A stretch of 23,583 nt of DNA from Halovivax sp. (GCA_007119345.1 SKPV01000291.1:1-23583), one strand, 5' to 3'. Numbered from the stretch's first letter, positions 6,287 through 13,735 are shown. Translations and numbers: made by a program. Notes: generated from the letters alone by a model not told the origin.

Positions 6287-7069
6287 ATGGGCATCCTCTC
6301 TCGGACCTCGTACGTCATCCGCTCGAAGTTGAACGCGGTGTTGAACCGGGCGGAGGATCCGACGGAAACGCTCGACTACTCCTACGAGCAGATGCGCGAT
6401 CAGCTCCAGCAGGTAAAGCGAGGAATCGCGGACCTCACCACGCAGAAAAAGCGCCTCGAGATGCAAAAGCGCCGACTCGAGGAGAACGTCGAGAAACACA
6501 ACGAACAGGCCCGTGCCGCCGTCGAGCAGGACCGCGAGGACCTCGCGCGCAAGGCGCTCGAGAAGAAGAAGGCGAAGATGAACCAGATCGAGGAGTTAGA
6601 GCGCCAGATCGCCGACCTGCAGAACCAGCAGGACCGGCTGATCGACCAGAAGGACGAGCTCCAGACTCGTATCGAGGAGTTCCGGACCAAGAAGGAGACG
6701 ATGAAGGCCCGCTACGAGGCCGCGGAGGCCAGTTCGACGGTCTCGGAGGCGATGACCGCCACCGGGGAAGAGTTCGAGGACGTCGGCCGCTCCATCGAGC
6801 GCGCCGAGGAACAGACCCAGGACATGGAGGCTCGCGCCGCCGCGATGGACGAACTGCGCGAGACCGGCGCCTTCGACGAGGTCCTGACCGACAAGGACCA
6901 GATCGACCGCGAGCTCGAGCAGGTGTCGTCCGACAGCGGCGTCGACGCCGAACTGGAGACGCTCAAGTCCGAGGTCGGGGCGAGCGGTGCCGACGAGGCG
7001 GACGAGGAGGTCGAACTCGACGAGGACGTCGAGGCAGAACTCACCGAACTGCAGGACGAGGAGAACTGA
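6287..7069 (+). CDS. pspA: PspA/IM30 family membrane-stress protein
   Basis: Peripheral membrane protein of 260 residues, homologous to phage-shock protein A and Vipp1/IM30, members of the ESCRT-III superfamily that form helical coats on the inner membrane face and help keep it intact under stress. The N-terminal amphipathic helix is MGILSRTSYVIRSKLNAVL, followed by AEDPTETLDYSYEQM (residues 23-37), the conserved entry to the hairpin. Long coiled-coil helices run to about 150 and further helices to about 200. The tail (205-260) is extremely acidic, ending in repeated DEE/DED runs. The ATG at 6287 sits 29 bp after a clear TATA box and gives the canonical N-terminus. No pspF, pspB or pspC homologue is adjacent, as is usual in archaea. 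Confidence 0.92.
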   Translation: MGILSRTSYVIRSKLNAVLNRAEDPTETLDYSYEQMRDQLQQVKRGIADLTTQKKRLEMQKRRLEENVEKHNEQARAAVEQDREDLARKALEKKKAKMNQIEELERQIADLQNQQDRLIDQKDELQTRIEEFRTKKETMKARYEAAEASSTVSEAMTATGEEFEDVGRSIERAEEQTQDMEARAAAMDELRETGAFDEVLTDKDQIDRELEQVSSDSGVDAELETLKSEVGASGADEADEEVELDEDVEAELTELQDEEN

Positions 7070-7114
7070 GTCGGCGACGCGTCTCCGCGGCCGCGACTCC
7101 GACGGTCGTTTTTT
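7068..7114 (+). terminator. possible transcription terminator after pspA
   Basis: An inverted repeat (GAGTCG at 7068-7073, CGACTC at 7094-7099) is followed by a run of six T at 7109-7114, just after the pspA stop and before the end of the convergent lipoprotein gene. Archaeal termination relies mainly on the T-run. Confidence 0.45.
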
Positions 7115-7121
7115 CGCGAGG

Positions 7122-7619
7122 CTACGTCGGCGTCCCGAGCACCGCGACGTCGTACTCGGCGATGTCGTCGGGCGCTTCGAGCAGGACGACGGCGAACGCC
7201 CAACGCTCGCCGGCGCCGAGGTCGCCGGTCCGATCCAGGTACCGACCGAGCTGGTCGCCGTTTTCGTCGTAGACGCGGACCCGCACCTCGACGAGTTCGA
7301 TCCGGTCGTCGCCGTCGTTCGAGACGGTCCCCCGGACGGTCGCTCCCTCGTAGCCGTCTTCCAGGACGAACTCGTGGTCGGAAACGGCGAGATCGTCGAG
7401 CGGCGAGACGCCCTCCCGCACGTCCCGCTCGGCGATCGCTTCGGCCGCCGCCATCTCCTCCGCGGTGCGGGGCTCGCCGTCGACGTCCGGCACGTCGCCC
7501 GGCTCGTAGTCGGGCTCGCGGCCGTCGACGCAGCCGGCCAGGCTCGCTCCGAGCACCGCCCCCGCCGCGGCGAGGAAGCGTCGCCGATCGCGGTCGCGGC
7601 CGGCTTCGCTGGAACGCAT
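7122..7619 (-). CDS. Tat lipoprotein with FxLYD-like domain
   Basis: Exported lipoprotein of 165 residues. The signal carries RRRFLAAAG (residues 12-20) and the lipobox LAGC with C30 lipidated. A linker rich in Asp, Glu and Pro follows, then a beta-sandwich-like domain at about 85-160 with GATVRGTVSNDGDD, VEVRVRVYDENGDQLG and GAGERWAFAV, the pattern of FxLYD-type or NEW3-like small extracellular domains. No catalytic motif is seen; it may bind a ligand or another surface protein. It is convergent with pspA and divergent from the first membrane-protein gene, separated from the latter by 120 bp. The ATG at 7619 places the Tat motif correctly. No strong TATA box is visible. Confidence 0.8.
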   Translation of the reverse strand: MRSSEAGRDRDRRRFLAAAGAVLGASLAGCVDGREPDYEPGDVPDVDGEPRTAEEMAAAEAIAERDVREGVSPLDDLAVSDHEFVLEDGYEGATVRGTVSNDGDDRIELVEVRVRVYDENGDQLGRYLDRTGDLGAGERWAFAVVLLEAPDDIAEYDVAVLGTPT

Positions 7620-7703
7620 GACGGTGGAACCGACGTTCCGAGCGCATTTCAGACTGGGCCTTGACTATCGCGCGTTCGCCGTCGGATCGCCTGCAAAGCG
7701 GGG

Positions 7704-7711
7704 GCTTATCC
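7704..7711 (+). promoter_or_regulatory. TATA-like box of membrane-protein paralogue A
   Basis: GCTTATCC, about 32 bp before the ATG at 7740. Confidence 0.4.
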
Positions 7712-7739
7712 ACCGGAGCGTCGAATACCCGACCGACCC

Positions 7740-8852
7740 ATGACCACCGGTTCCGGCGCGGGCGAGCGCGACGAACCCGTTGAGCCCATGGAGTCGTTCG
7801 GCGCGAACATCGGCGAGCGAACGAACGCGCTCCGACGAGTCCAGGAGTGGTTTCTCGTCGACGGCGACCGACTCTTCGTGGCGGCCCTGCTGTCGATCGC
7901 CGTCTTCCTGTCGATGCTGGCGCTGGGCGAGGTCGGCTTGATCTCGTTCGCCAACGACGACTCCATCACCAGGCTGGCCGGCGGCATGATCGCGGGCACG
8001 TTCTCGCTGGTCACGCTCGTCGTCTCGATCAACCAGCTCATCCTCTCCCGGGAGTTCACGGCCGCCGGGGAGGCGCGCGACCAGATCGACGGGGTCGTCT
8101 CGTTCCGCCGCGACGTGGCGAAGGCGGCGGCGGTCCCGGCGGCGCCGGCGGCGCCGACGAAGCTGCTCGAACTGATCGTCGCGACGATTCACCACCGCGC
8201 GGACGCCCTCGACGATGCCGTCTCCGACCACGACGAGGCGGTTCGGGGGCCGATCGCGAGCTACGTCGCCGGCCTCCGGGAGAGCACGGAACGGCTCGAC
8301 GACACGCTCGAGCACGCCCAGTTCGGCACGGTCAAGGCCGTCTCGGCGGCCGTCGCCTTCGACGACGCCTGGCAGCAGTACGCCGGAACGCACCTCCGAC
8401 ACCGTCACGAGGGCGCCCTGTCGGAGGAGGCGACGGCGGCGTTCGACGAGCTCCTGGGCGCCCTGCAGCTGTTCGCCGTCGCACGGGAGCACTTCAAGAC
8501 GACGTACCTGCAGCGGGAGCTGACCCGCTTTTCTCAGCTGACGATCTACACCGGCGTCCCGGCGATCCTCTCGGCGCTCCTCATCGGTTTCGTCTTCGCC
8601 GATCTCACCGGTCCGACGCTCTCGATCGCGGTCCTCCCGTACGTCGTCAGCGCGCTGGTCGCCGTCGTGGTGTCGCCGCTCGCGCTGCTCGTCGCGTACA
8701 TCCTCCGGACGGCGACGGTGACCCGACGGACCGCGTCGTCGGGCCCGATGCTCCCCCAGAAGGATCCGGATGCGGGGCCGTTCGACGTCTCGTACGGGGA
8801 CCGCGACGGGAGGGCGGGGCCGGGTGACGTCCCCGCGGCCGGTGAGGAGTGA
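7740..8852 (+). CDS. four-helix membrane protein, paralogue A
   Basis: Unrecognised membrane protein of 370 residues. Predicted layout: cytosolic N-terminus; helices at about 45-66 and 79-101; a long, mostly helical soluble region (102-265); helices at about 270-288 and 294-325; and a charged tail. Motifs shared with the next gene are INQLxLSxE at the end of helix 2 (97-105), AQFGT (193-197), AREHFKTxYxQxEL (248-261) and ILRxATVxxRT (321-331). A low-complexity Ala/Pro stretch (residues 129-139), encoded by repeated GCGCCGGCG, sits where the paralogue has an acidic insert. The helix-2 ending faintly recalls DUF2254 proteins, but I would not assign that family. A 33-bp repeat array begins at the stop codon. 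Function unknown. Confidence 0.8.
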   Translation: MTTGSGAGERDEPVEPMESFGANIGERTNALRRVQEWFLVDGDRLFVAALLSIAVFLSMLALGEVGLISFANDDSITRLAGGMIAGTFSLVTLVVSINQLILSREFTAAGEARDQIDGVVSFRRDVAKAAAVPAAPAAPTKLLELIVATIHHRADALDDAVSDHDEAVRGPIASYVAGLRESTERLDDTLEHAQFGTVKAVSAAVAFDDAWQQYAGTHLRHRHEGALSEEATAAFDELLGALQLFAVAREHFKTTYLQRELTRFSQLTIYTGVPAILSALLIGFVFADLTGPTLSIAVLPYVVSALVAVVVSPLALLVAYILRTATVTRRTASSGPMLPQKDPDAGPFDVSYGDRDGRAGPGDVPAAGEE

Positions 8853-8982
8853 CCGCGGCATCCCCCGCAACCGGGCAGGTTCGGTCGCGGGCATCCCCCG
8901 CAACCGGGCAGGTGCGGTCGCGGGCATCTCCCGCAACCGGAGGGGAGCAACCGCGGGCAGCCCCTGCGACCAGGAAAAGCGG
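8851..8982. repeat. 4 x 33-bp hairpin-bearing tandem repeat
   Basis: Units at 8851-8883, 8884-8916, 8917-8949 and 8950-8982, all exactly 33 bp with divergence rising toward the last. Each carries a short stem, GCGGG-CATCC-CCCGC in unit 2. Unit 3 keeps it with a loop change, unit 1 keeps a 4-bp stem and unit 4 keeps it through a G-T pair (CCTGC). The array starts on the stop codon of paralogue A and ends about 70 bp before the promoter of paralogue B. It may terminate or punctuate transcription. There are no spacers, so it is not CRISPR. Confidence 0.85.
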
Positions 8983-9050
8983 ATCGGGCGACGTCCTTCG
9001 CATCCGACGAGTGGCGATTGGCGTCCTCGCCCGTCGATTCCCGGCCCGAG

Positions 9051-9058
9051 TATTTTAC
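9051..9058 (+). promoter_or_regulatory. TATA-like box of membrane-protein paralogue B
   Basis: TATTTTAC, about 32 bp before the ATG at 9087; suggests that the second paralogue has its own promoter. Confidence 0.55.
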
Positions 9059-9086
9059 CGCCGGCCGTGGTCGTGAGAGACGCTCG

Positions 9087-10121
9087 ATGGGATCCCCGGA
9101 GTCGGACGCGGACGACGGCGACGAAAGCGGGCAGGATCGACTCGGCGGAGCGCGGTTGTACCTTCTGCTCCGGATCAACCGGTGGGTCCTCACGGCGGCG
9201 GTCCTGGCGGCGGTGTTCGTCGTGCTCGTCCTCGCGAGCTTCGTGGGTCTTTCCCCGCTGCGGGAGATCGTGGAGGCCCAGGACGGCCTCGAGTTCCTCT
9301 TCTCGGCGTTCATCGGGGCGATCATCACGGGCACCTCCATCGTCGTCACGATCAACCAGCTGGTGCTCTCCCAGGAGCTGGGCGCCGTCGGCGAACAGCG
9401 CGACCGGATGGACCAGGCGATGGAGTTTCGCCAGGACGTCGAGAGCACGATCGACGAGGACGCGAGCCCGCCCGAACCCGCGGCGTTCCTCTACGAGCTG
9501 GTCGCCGGCGTCGAGGCCCGGGCGGACGAACTCGAGTCGGAGATGGACGACGAGCGCGACGAGGAGCTCCGGGAGAAGATCGCCGACTACGTCGACGACA
9601 TGAAGGAGAACGCCGGAAGCGTGAAAGACGGCCTCGAGAACGCCCAGTTCGGCACCTTCGAAGTTCTCTGGAACGCGCTCAACTTCAACTACTCGCGGAA
9701 GATCTACGACGCCCGCAAGATCCGCGCGGATCACGAGGAGTCGCTCTCCGAGGAGGCCTCCGAGAAGCTCGATCACACGATCGAGACGCTGAAACTCTTC
9801 GGCCCGGCCCGCGAGCACTTCAAGACGCTGTACTTCCAGTGGGAGCTGATCAACCTCTCGCGGGCGCTGCTGTACATCTCGGTCCCCGCGCTGACGGTGA
9901 TGGCGGTGATGATCATGTACGTCGACGCGGACGCCCTACCGGGGGCGACGCTGGGCGTAGACAACCTCGTCTGGCTCACGAGCGCCGGCTTCGTCGTCGG
10001 CATCGCTCCGTTCGTCGTCTTCATCGTCTTCATCCTGCGCATCGCGACCGTCGCGAAGCGGACGCTCGCGATGGGGCCGTTCATCCTCCGGGAGTCCCAG
10101 CGCGACGAGGACCTGGGGTGA
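9087..10121 (+). CDS. four-helix membrane protein, paralogue B
   Basis: Unrecognised membrane protein of 344 residues, collinear with the preceding gene over nearly its full length. Helices lie at about 33-54 and 70-94, a highly charged coiled-coil-like region at about 98-250, and helices at about 258-279 and 294-322. It keeps TINQLVLSQE (88-97), NAQFGT (185-190), AREHFKTLYFQWEL (241-254) and ILRIATVAKRT (316-326), and ends in GPFILRESQ. The middle region is more acidic (ESEMDDERDEE) than in paralogue A. The ATG at 9087 is chosen for its TATA-like box and because the in-frame upstream sequence is repeat-derived. Two membrane anchors flanking a conserved soluble helical domain suggest an oligomeric membrane complex, possibly of both paralogues; this is inference only. 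Confidence 0.82.
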   Translation: MGSPESDADDGDESGQDRLGGARLYLLLRINRWVLTAAVLAAVFVVLVLASFVGLSPLREIVEAQDGLEFLFSAFIGAIITGTSIVVTINQLVLSQELGAVGEQRDRMDQAMEFRQDVESTIDEDASPPEPAAFLYELVAGVEARADELESEMDDERDEELREKIADYVDDMKENAGSVKDGLENAQFGTFEVLWNALNFNYSRKIYDARKIRADHEESLSEEASEKLDHTIETLKLFGPAREHFKTLYFQWELINLSRALLYISVPALTVMAVMIMYVDADALPGATLGVDNLVWLTSAGFVVGIAPFVVFIVFILRIATVAKRTLAMGPFILRESQRDEDLG

Positions 10122-10165
10122 GGCGGTCGGCTCGCCGCGAGTCGATAAGCCGCCGGTTCCCGAGT

Positions 10166-10408
10166 CTATCGATTCCGGAAGGAGACGACCGTGCTCGTCC
10201 CGTCGTGGCCGTCGACGGACTCGGTCGTCACGTTCACGCCGAAGGACGGTTCCTCCCCGAGGACGTCGGCCGCGATCGATCTGACGTCCTCGGCGCCCGC
10301 CTCCTCGAGCAGGACGACACGAACCGTATCCCGGTTCTCGGTCACCTCGCCGACATCGTAGCCGGCGTCCTCGTACGCCGCGCGCAGTTCGTCGCGTAGC
10401 TCGCTCAT
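10166..10408 (-). CDS. small acidic protein, 80 residues
   Basis: Unrecognised small soluble protein. It starts with an amphipathic helix (MSELRDELRAAYEDAGY), then alternates strands and a helix: TVRVVLLEE, AEDVRSIAADVLG, FGVNVTTESVDG and TSTVVSFRNR. This beta-alpha-beta pattern could be a small ferredoxin-like or dodecin-like fold; no cysteines or catalytic motif are present. It is supported as a real gene by acidic composition, a well-placed TATA-like box and third-position GC like its neighbours. It lies downstream of dgcA on the same strand, but the 139-bp gap with a hairpin and its own promoter argue for separate transcription. Confidence 0.7.
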   Translation of the reverse strand: MSELRDELRAAYEDAGYDVGEVTENRDTVRVVLLEEAGAEDVRSIAADVLGEEPSFGVNVTTESVDGHDGTSTVVSFRNR

Positions 10409-10431
10409 ACACCCGGAGTGCGGACCGGACG

Positions 10432-10440
10432 ACTAAAAAG
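10432..10440 (-). promoter_or_regulatory. TATA-like box of the small acidic protein gene
   Basis: Minus-strand CTTTTTAGT, centred about 28 bp before the ATG at 10408. Confidence 0.55.
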
Positions 10441-10449
10441 GTGCGCCGC

Positions 10450-10516
10450 GTCGACGCGAGGTCGGAGTCGTCGGCCACCGGCGTCGATGCGAGGGTCGAA
10501 GTCGCCGGTGGCCGGC
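10450..10516. repeat. two-unit 33/34-bp tandem repeat with inverted repeat
   Basis: Unit 1 (10450-10482) and unit 2 (10483-10516) both begin GTCGAYGCGAG. Across them lies a perfect 11-bp inverted repeat, GGCCACCGGCG (10473-10483) and CGCCGGTGGCC (10503-10513), with a 19-base loop. It is 35 bp past the dgcA stop on the transcribed strand, so it may act as a terminator or 3' end-stabilising hairpin. Confidence 0.65.
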
Positions 10517-10547
10517 GTCGCCGACCTGCGTCGTAGGCGAGGTGCGC

Positions 10548-11588
10548 TCAGTTCTCGACGGCGCCGGTCCCCGGACGATCGAGCGACTCGAGATCGATCA
10601 GCCCGCCCGGCATCGGGACGCCGTCGTACGGGTCGTCCTCGAGCAGCAGGGATCCGTCGAGGTCGGCGTAGTCGAGCAGGGGTGCCAGGTGGCAGGCCGC
10701 CGCGATCGAGGCGTTCGACTCGGACATGCACCCGCACATCACCTGCATGCCGTGGGCGCGGGCGGCGTGGACGATACGGATCGCCTCTCGCAACCCGCCG
10801 CACTTCATCAGCTTCAGGTTCGCGACGTCACAGCGCTCGGCCACCCTGGGGACGTCGTCGACGGTGCACAGCGACTCGTCGGCGGCGATCGGGAGGGACG
10901 CGTGTTCGTAGACGTAGCCCAGTCCTTCCGGGTTCTCGGCCGGGACGGGTTGCTCGACGAACTCGAGGTCGTAGGCGGCGAACTCGTCGATCTTGCGGAC
11001 GGCCTCTTTGGGCGTCCAGGCCTCGTTCGCGTCGACGTAGAGGCGCGCGTCGGGGGCGACGTCCCGGATCGTCTCGACGATCTCGACGTCGCGGTCGGTG
11101 CCGAGCTTGACCTTGAGCGTCGTGTAGCCGCGTTCGACCGCGATCTCGGTCTTTTCGCGCATCGTCTCGGTGTCGTCGATGCCGATGGTGTAGGAGCTCT
11201 CGACCGTCTCGGTCGGGTCGAGCCCCCAGTACCGGTACAGCGGGACGTCGAGTCGCTTCGCGACGAGATCGTGTAGCGCGATCGACACCGCACAGCGAGC
11301 GGCCGGGTTGCGGTGGATCGTCTCGCGCATCCGGCGCTCGATGCGGCCGAGCTGGTGGGGATCGCCGACGTCCTCGACGACCGCGAACAGGCTTCCGAGC
11401 ACCGCCTCGACGGTGTCCGCGGACTCGCCGTAGTGGGCCGACGGACCCGCGCCGCCGACGCCGACCCGGCCCGCCTCGTCTTCGACCCGGACGACGACCA
11501 CCTCCGTCTCCGTGTCCGTCCGCCGCGAGATGGTGAACGGGAACTCGAGCGGGAGCGTCACCCGCTCGAAATCGGTGGTCAGGCTCAT
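10548..11588 (-). CDS. dgcA: N-acetyl-D-glutamate racemase DgcA (enolase superfamily)
   Basis: Cytosolic enolase-superfamily enzyme of 346 residues, previously typed as L-Ala-D/L-Glu epimerase. Beside a DUF1611 gene it is best called DgcA, which interconverts N-acetyl-D-glutamate and N-acetyl-L-glutamate. The N-terminal capping domain covers about 1-125. The barrel carries the KxK acid/base pair K159-V-K161, the Mg ligands D186 (YVDANEAW), E212 (VEQP) and D237 (ADES), and the opposing lysine K262 (NLKLMKCGG). The 50s loop GAGPSAHYGES (46-56) shapes specificity. Its start overlaps the dgcN stop by four bases (ATGA), so translation is likely coupled. A dipeptide-epimerase activity remains possible, since sequence alone does not separate the two. 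Confidence 0.87.
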   Translation of the reverse strand: MSLTTDFERVTLPLEFPFTISRRTDTETEVVVVRVEDEAGRVGVGGAGPSAHYGESADTVEAVLGSLFAVVEDVGDPHQLGRIERRMRETIHRNPAARCAVSIALHDLVAKRLDVPLYRYWGLDPTETVESSYTIGIDDTETMREKTEIAVERGYTTLKVKLGTDRDVEIVETIRDVAPDARLYVDANEAWTPKEAVRKIDEFAAYDLEFVEQPVPAENPEGLGYVYEHASLPIAADESLCTVDDVPRVAERCDVANLKLMKCGGLREAIRIVHAARAHGMQVMCGCMSESNASIAAACHLAPLLDYADLDGSLLLEDDPYDGVPMPGGLIDLESLDRPGTGAVEN

Positions 11589-12601
11589 ACGATCGCCTCC
11601 AGGATCTCCGCGGCGTCGAAGCGGATCGGATCGGTCGCCGGGCCGCCCACCTCGTCGGCGTAGGTCGAGACGGCGTCGCGGGCCGCCGCGTCGTCGTCGA
11701 TCGACCGGGTGTTGAGGATCCCCGCGACGACCTCGCTCTCCCGGACCGGCGCGGCGAGGGACTCGTAGAGGTCGACGTACGCCGGGACCGGGGGGAGTTC
11801 GAACGACTCGTAGTGGCCGACGCGCTCCCGGCCGGCCTCGTGGCACAGCACCAGGCGATCGGCCATCGCGCCGTGGAGGATGCCGCAGGTGACGGCGGAG
11901 TACGCCGGGTGGACGATGCTCCCCTGTCCCTCGACGATCAGGAGGTCGTGCTCGTCGCCCTTCTCGAGGATCATCTCCTCGACCGAGCCGGCGGTGAAGT
12001 CGCTGACGACCCGGTCGACGGGGTTGCCCCAGCCTTCGATCACGATGCCGGTCTGTCCGGTCGGGATCGCCGCCGCGTCGTGGCCCGCCGCGCGGGCGGC
12101 CTCGACCAGTTCCATCGTCGCCGTCATCTTCCCGACCGCGCAGTCGGTGCCGACGGTGCAGACGACGTCGGCGTCGACCTCGGCCGCGACGCCCTCGCTG
12201 ACGGTGAGGTCGTCGTGGGGTTCGCGGACGTCCCAGAGCTCGCAGTCGTGCTCGGCGGCGAGCGCCGCGAACTCGTCGTCCTCGTTCAGGAAGTAGTGCA
12301 GCCCGGAGATCACGTCGCAGCCGCGTTCGAGGGCGGTTCGAACGTCCGGCCGCCAGGAGGCTTCGAAGCCGCCGCCGACGGGGGCGATGCCGACGATCAG
12401 GGCGTCGACCGGCTCGTCGACGTCGTCCATCCCCTCGACGATCGGGGCGTTCTGGACGTCCGGGACGTGGTCGGTCACGCGGTCGCCGGCGGTCTCGCGG
12501 TCGAGGACCGCGACGACGTCGTAGTCGGCGTAGCGCAGGATCCCCTGGGCCGTCTTGGCCCCGTCGGGGAACTGCTCGTGAGCGAGGATCGTAACGCGCA
12601 T
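11585..12601 (-). CDS. dgcN: D-glutamate N-acetyltransferase DgcN (DUF1611)
   Basis: Cytosolic DUF1611 protein of 338 residues. It has a Rossmann-like N-terminal domain (about 1-125, opening MRVTILAHEQFPDG) and a P-loop domain with GTDCAVGKMT (151-160), followed by PTGQTG (180-185) and LIVEGQGSIVHPAYS (221-235). Family knowledge, from memory: DgcN acetylates D-glutamate with acetyl-CoA in a D-glutamate catabolic route described in marine Proteobacteria and halophilic archaea, with DgcA as the next enzyme. The Walker-type loop resembles that of dethiobiotin-synthetase-like proteins. The gene is first in the operon, with a TATA-like box about 26 bp before the ATG, so it is probably leaderless. 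Before that work the family was only a domain of unknown function paired with epimerases. Confidence 0.88.
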   Translation of the reverse strand: MRVTILAHEQFPDGAKTAQGILRYADYDVVAVLDRETAGDRVTDHVPDVQNAPIVEGMDDVDEPVDALIVGIAPVGGGFEASWRPDVRTALERGCDVISGLHYFLNEDDEFAALAAEHDCELWDVREPHDDLTVSEGVAAEVDADVVCTVGTDCAVGKMTATMELVEAARAAGHDAAAIPTGQTGIVIEGWGNPVDRVVSDFTAGSVEEMILEKGDEHDLLIVEGQGSIVHPAYSAVTCGILHGAMADRLVLCHEAGRERVGHYESFELPPVPAYVDLYESLAAPVRESEVVAGILNTRSIDDDAAARDAVSTYADEVGGPATDPIRFDAAEILEAIV

Positions 12602-12621
12602 ACGGGCACATGGCGGAGCCC

Positions 12622-12632
12622 GTACTTAATCG
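12622..12632 (-). promoter_or_regulatory. TATA-like box of the dgcN-dgcA operon
   Basis: Minus-strand CGATTAAGTAC, centred about 26 bp before the ATG at 12601. Confidence 0.55.
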
Positions 12633-12678
12633 TTCGAGAAGCGGTATGGCGGTCGATCGGTTCGCCCGCAACGCGGAC

Positions 12679-12770
12679 TGGCGGTCGGTCGATTCGGCGG
12701 CGGTTGGTCGGTATCGGTGGTCGCTGGCGGTCGGTCGATTCGGGGGCGATCGGCCGGGATCGGTTGCCGC
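12679..12770. repeat. two-unit 46-bp direct repeat
   Basis: Units at 12679-12724 and 12725-12770 share their first 19 bases (TGGCGGTCGGTCGATTCGG) and diverge afterwards. A shorter partial copy (TGGCGGTCGATCGGTTCG) begins at 12647. They lie between the Vms1-like gene and the dgcN promoter. Confidence 0.65.
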
Positions 12771-12814
12771 CGACGAACACGGGCTGGCCCGTCCCGGCGG
12801 GCGTCCGGGTCTCC

Positions 12815-13735
12815 TCAGATCACCCGCAACTCGGCCGTCCAGAACGACCGGAACGCGTCGTCGAGGGCGGACTCGGGCGCGCCGGTGGCGTCGACGGTCA
12901 TCGTGGCCTCGGGCGGCGTCTCGAGGTCGGCGGCGAGCTCGTCGACGGCGTTTCGCTGTCCGACCAGGTAGAGCCGGTCGGCCTCGGCCGCCGAGAGCGC
13001 CTCCGCGATCGCCTCGCGGGACCGTTCGAGGTGGTCGTCGATCTGTCCCTCACGGATGCGTTCGAAGCGCGCCTGGGAGAACCCGCCCTTGGAGTGGGCG
13101 CCTTTCACGTCGCTCTCGAAGCCGACGTAGTCGACGCGCTCGTCGCCCTCGTAGCGCCCGAGCGCGAAGAGGTCGGCCCGGACGAGCGCCAGCAGGAACG
13201 AGCCGGTCGGGCGGAACCACGACGGATCGAGCGCGACGCGGTCGTCCCAGGTCGGCTCGATCGACGGCGCCGTCGGCGCGTCGAGCGCGACCGAGAGGAG
13301 ACCGGCGTCGTCGACGCAGACGAGACACGGCGCCGCCTCGGCCGCCAGTCGCGCGCGATCGCCGAGCGCGTCCGAAACCGTCTCCGGAAGCGATCCGCCG
13401 TCGACGGACGCCGTCAGGATCCCTTCCGGACCGGCTCGTACGGAGCGGAGTCGGTCCAGGACCTCCCTGAGGCGCTCGCCCCGCAGCCGCTCCCGGCGGC
13501 GGTACTCCAGCCGGCGCTCGTCGTCGTCGACGCGGTCGAGTTCGCCCTCGAGCTGGGCGATCCGATCCTCCAGGCGGTTGATTCGCTCCTGGGCGGTCTG
13601 GCGTTCCCTGACCGCTTCGGCGCGTCGCTCGGATTCGGCCTCGTAGCGATCTCGTTGCCGTTCGAGTTCCGCCTCGAGTTCCGCGATCCGCTCTTTGAGC
13701 GGCGCGCGGCCGAGCCACTCGTCGAGCCTGGACAT
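12815..13735 (-). CDS. Vms1/Ankzf1-type peptidyl-tRNA hydrolase (VLRF1)
   Basis: Release-factor-like protein of 306 residues. The N-terminal third (about 10-98) is a heptad-rich coiled coil (ERIAELEAELERQRDR and following). The catalytic VLRF1 domain covers about 105-306. Its core reads GSFLLALVRADLFALG (178-193), then KGAHSKGGFSQARFERIRE (211-229), which contains G217-G218-F-S-Q221; this GxxQ loop replaces the GGQ loop of classical release factors. Family knowledge: eukaryotic Vms1/ANKZF1 releases nascent chains from tRNA on stalled 60S subunits; archaeal members are thought to do similar ribosome rescue. YLVGQRN (256-262) fits the nucleotide-free Rossmann-like end of the fold. The ATG at 13735 gives the usual coiled-coil start. 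The upstream promoter is weak. Confidence 0.85.
   Translation of the reverse strand: MSRLDEWLGRAPLKERIAELEAELERQRDRYEAESERRAEAVRERQTAQERINRLEDRIAQLEGELDRVDDDERRLEYRRRERLRGERLREVLDRLRSVRAGPEGILTASVDGGSLPETVSDALGDRARLAAEAAPCLVCVDDAGLLSVALDAPTAPSIEPTWDDRVALDPSWFRPTGSFLLALVRADLFALGRYEGDERVDYVGFESDVKGAHSKGGFSQARFERIREGQIDDHLERSREAIAEALSAAEADRLYLVGQRNAVDELAADLETPPEATMTVDATGAPESALDDAFRSFWTAELRVI

Noticed and set aside
8851..8982. CRISPR array
   Set aside because: The 33-bp units are directly contiguous with no unique spacers and there are no cas genes.
7665..9818. Long minus-strand open frame across the membrane-protein pair
   Set aside because: Antisense shadow of two well-supported genes; it reads through the hairpin repeat array and has no recognisable family.
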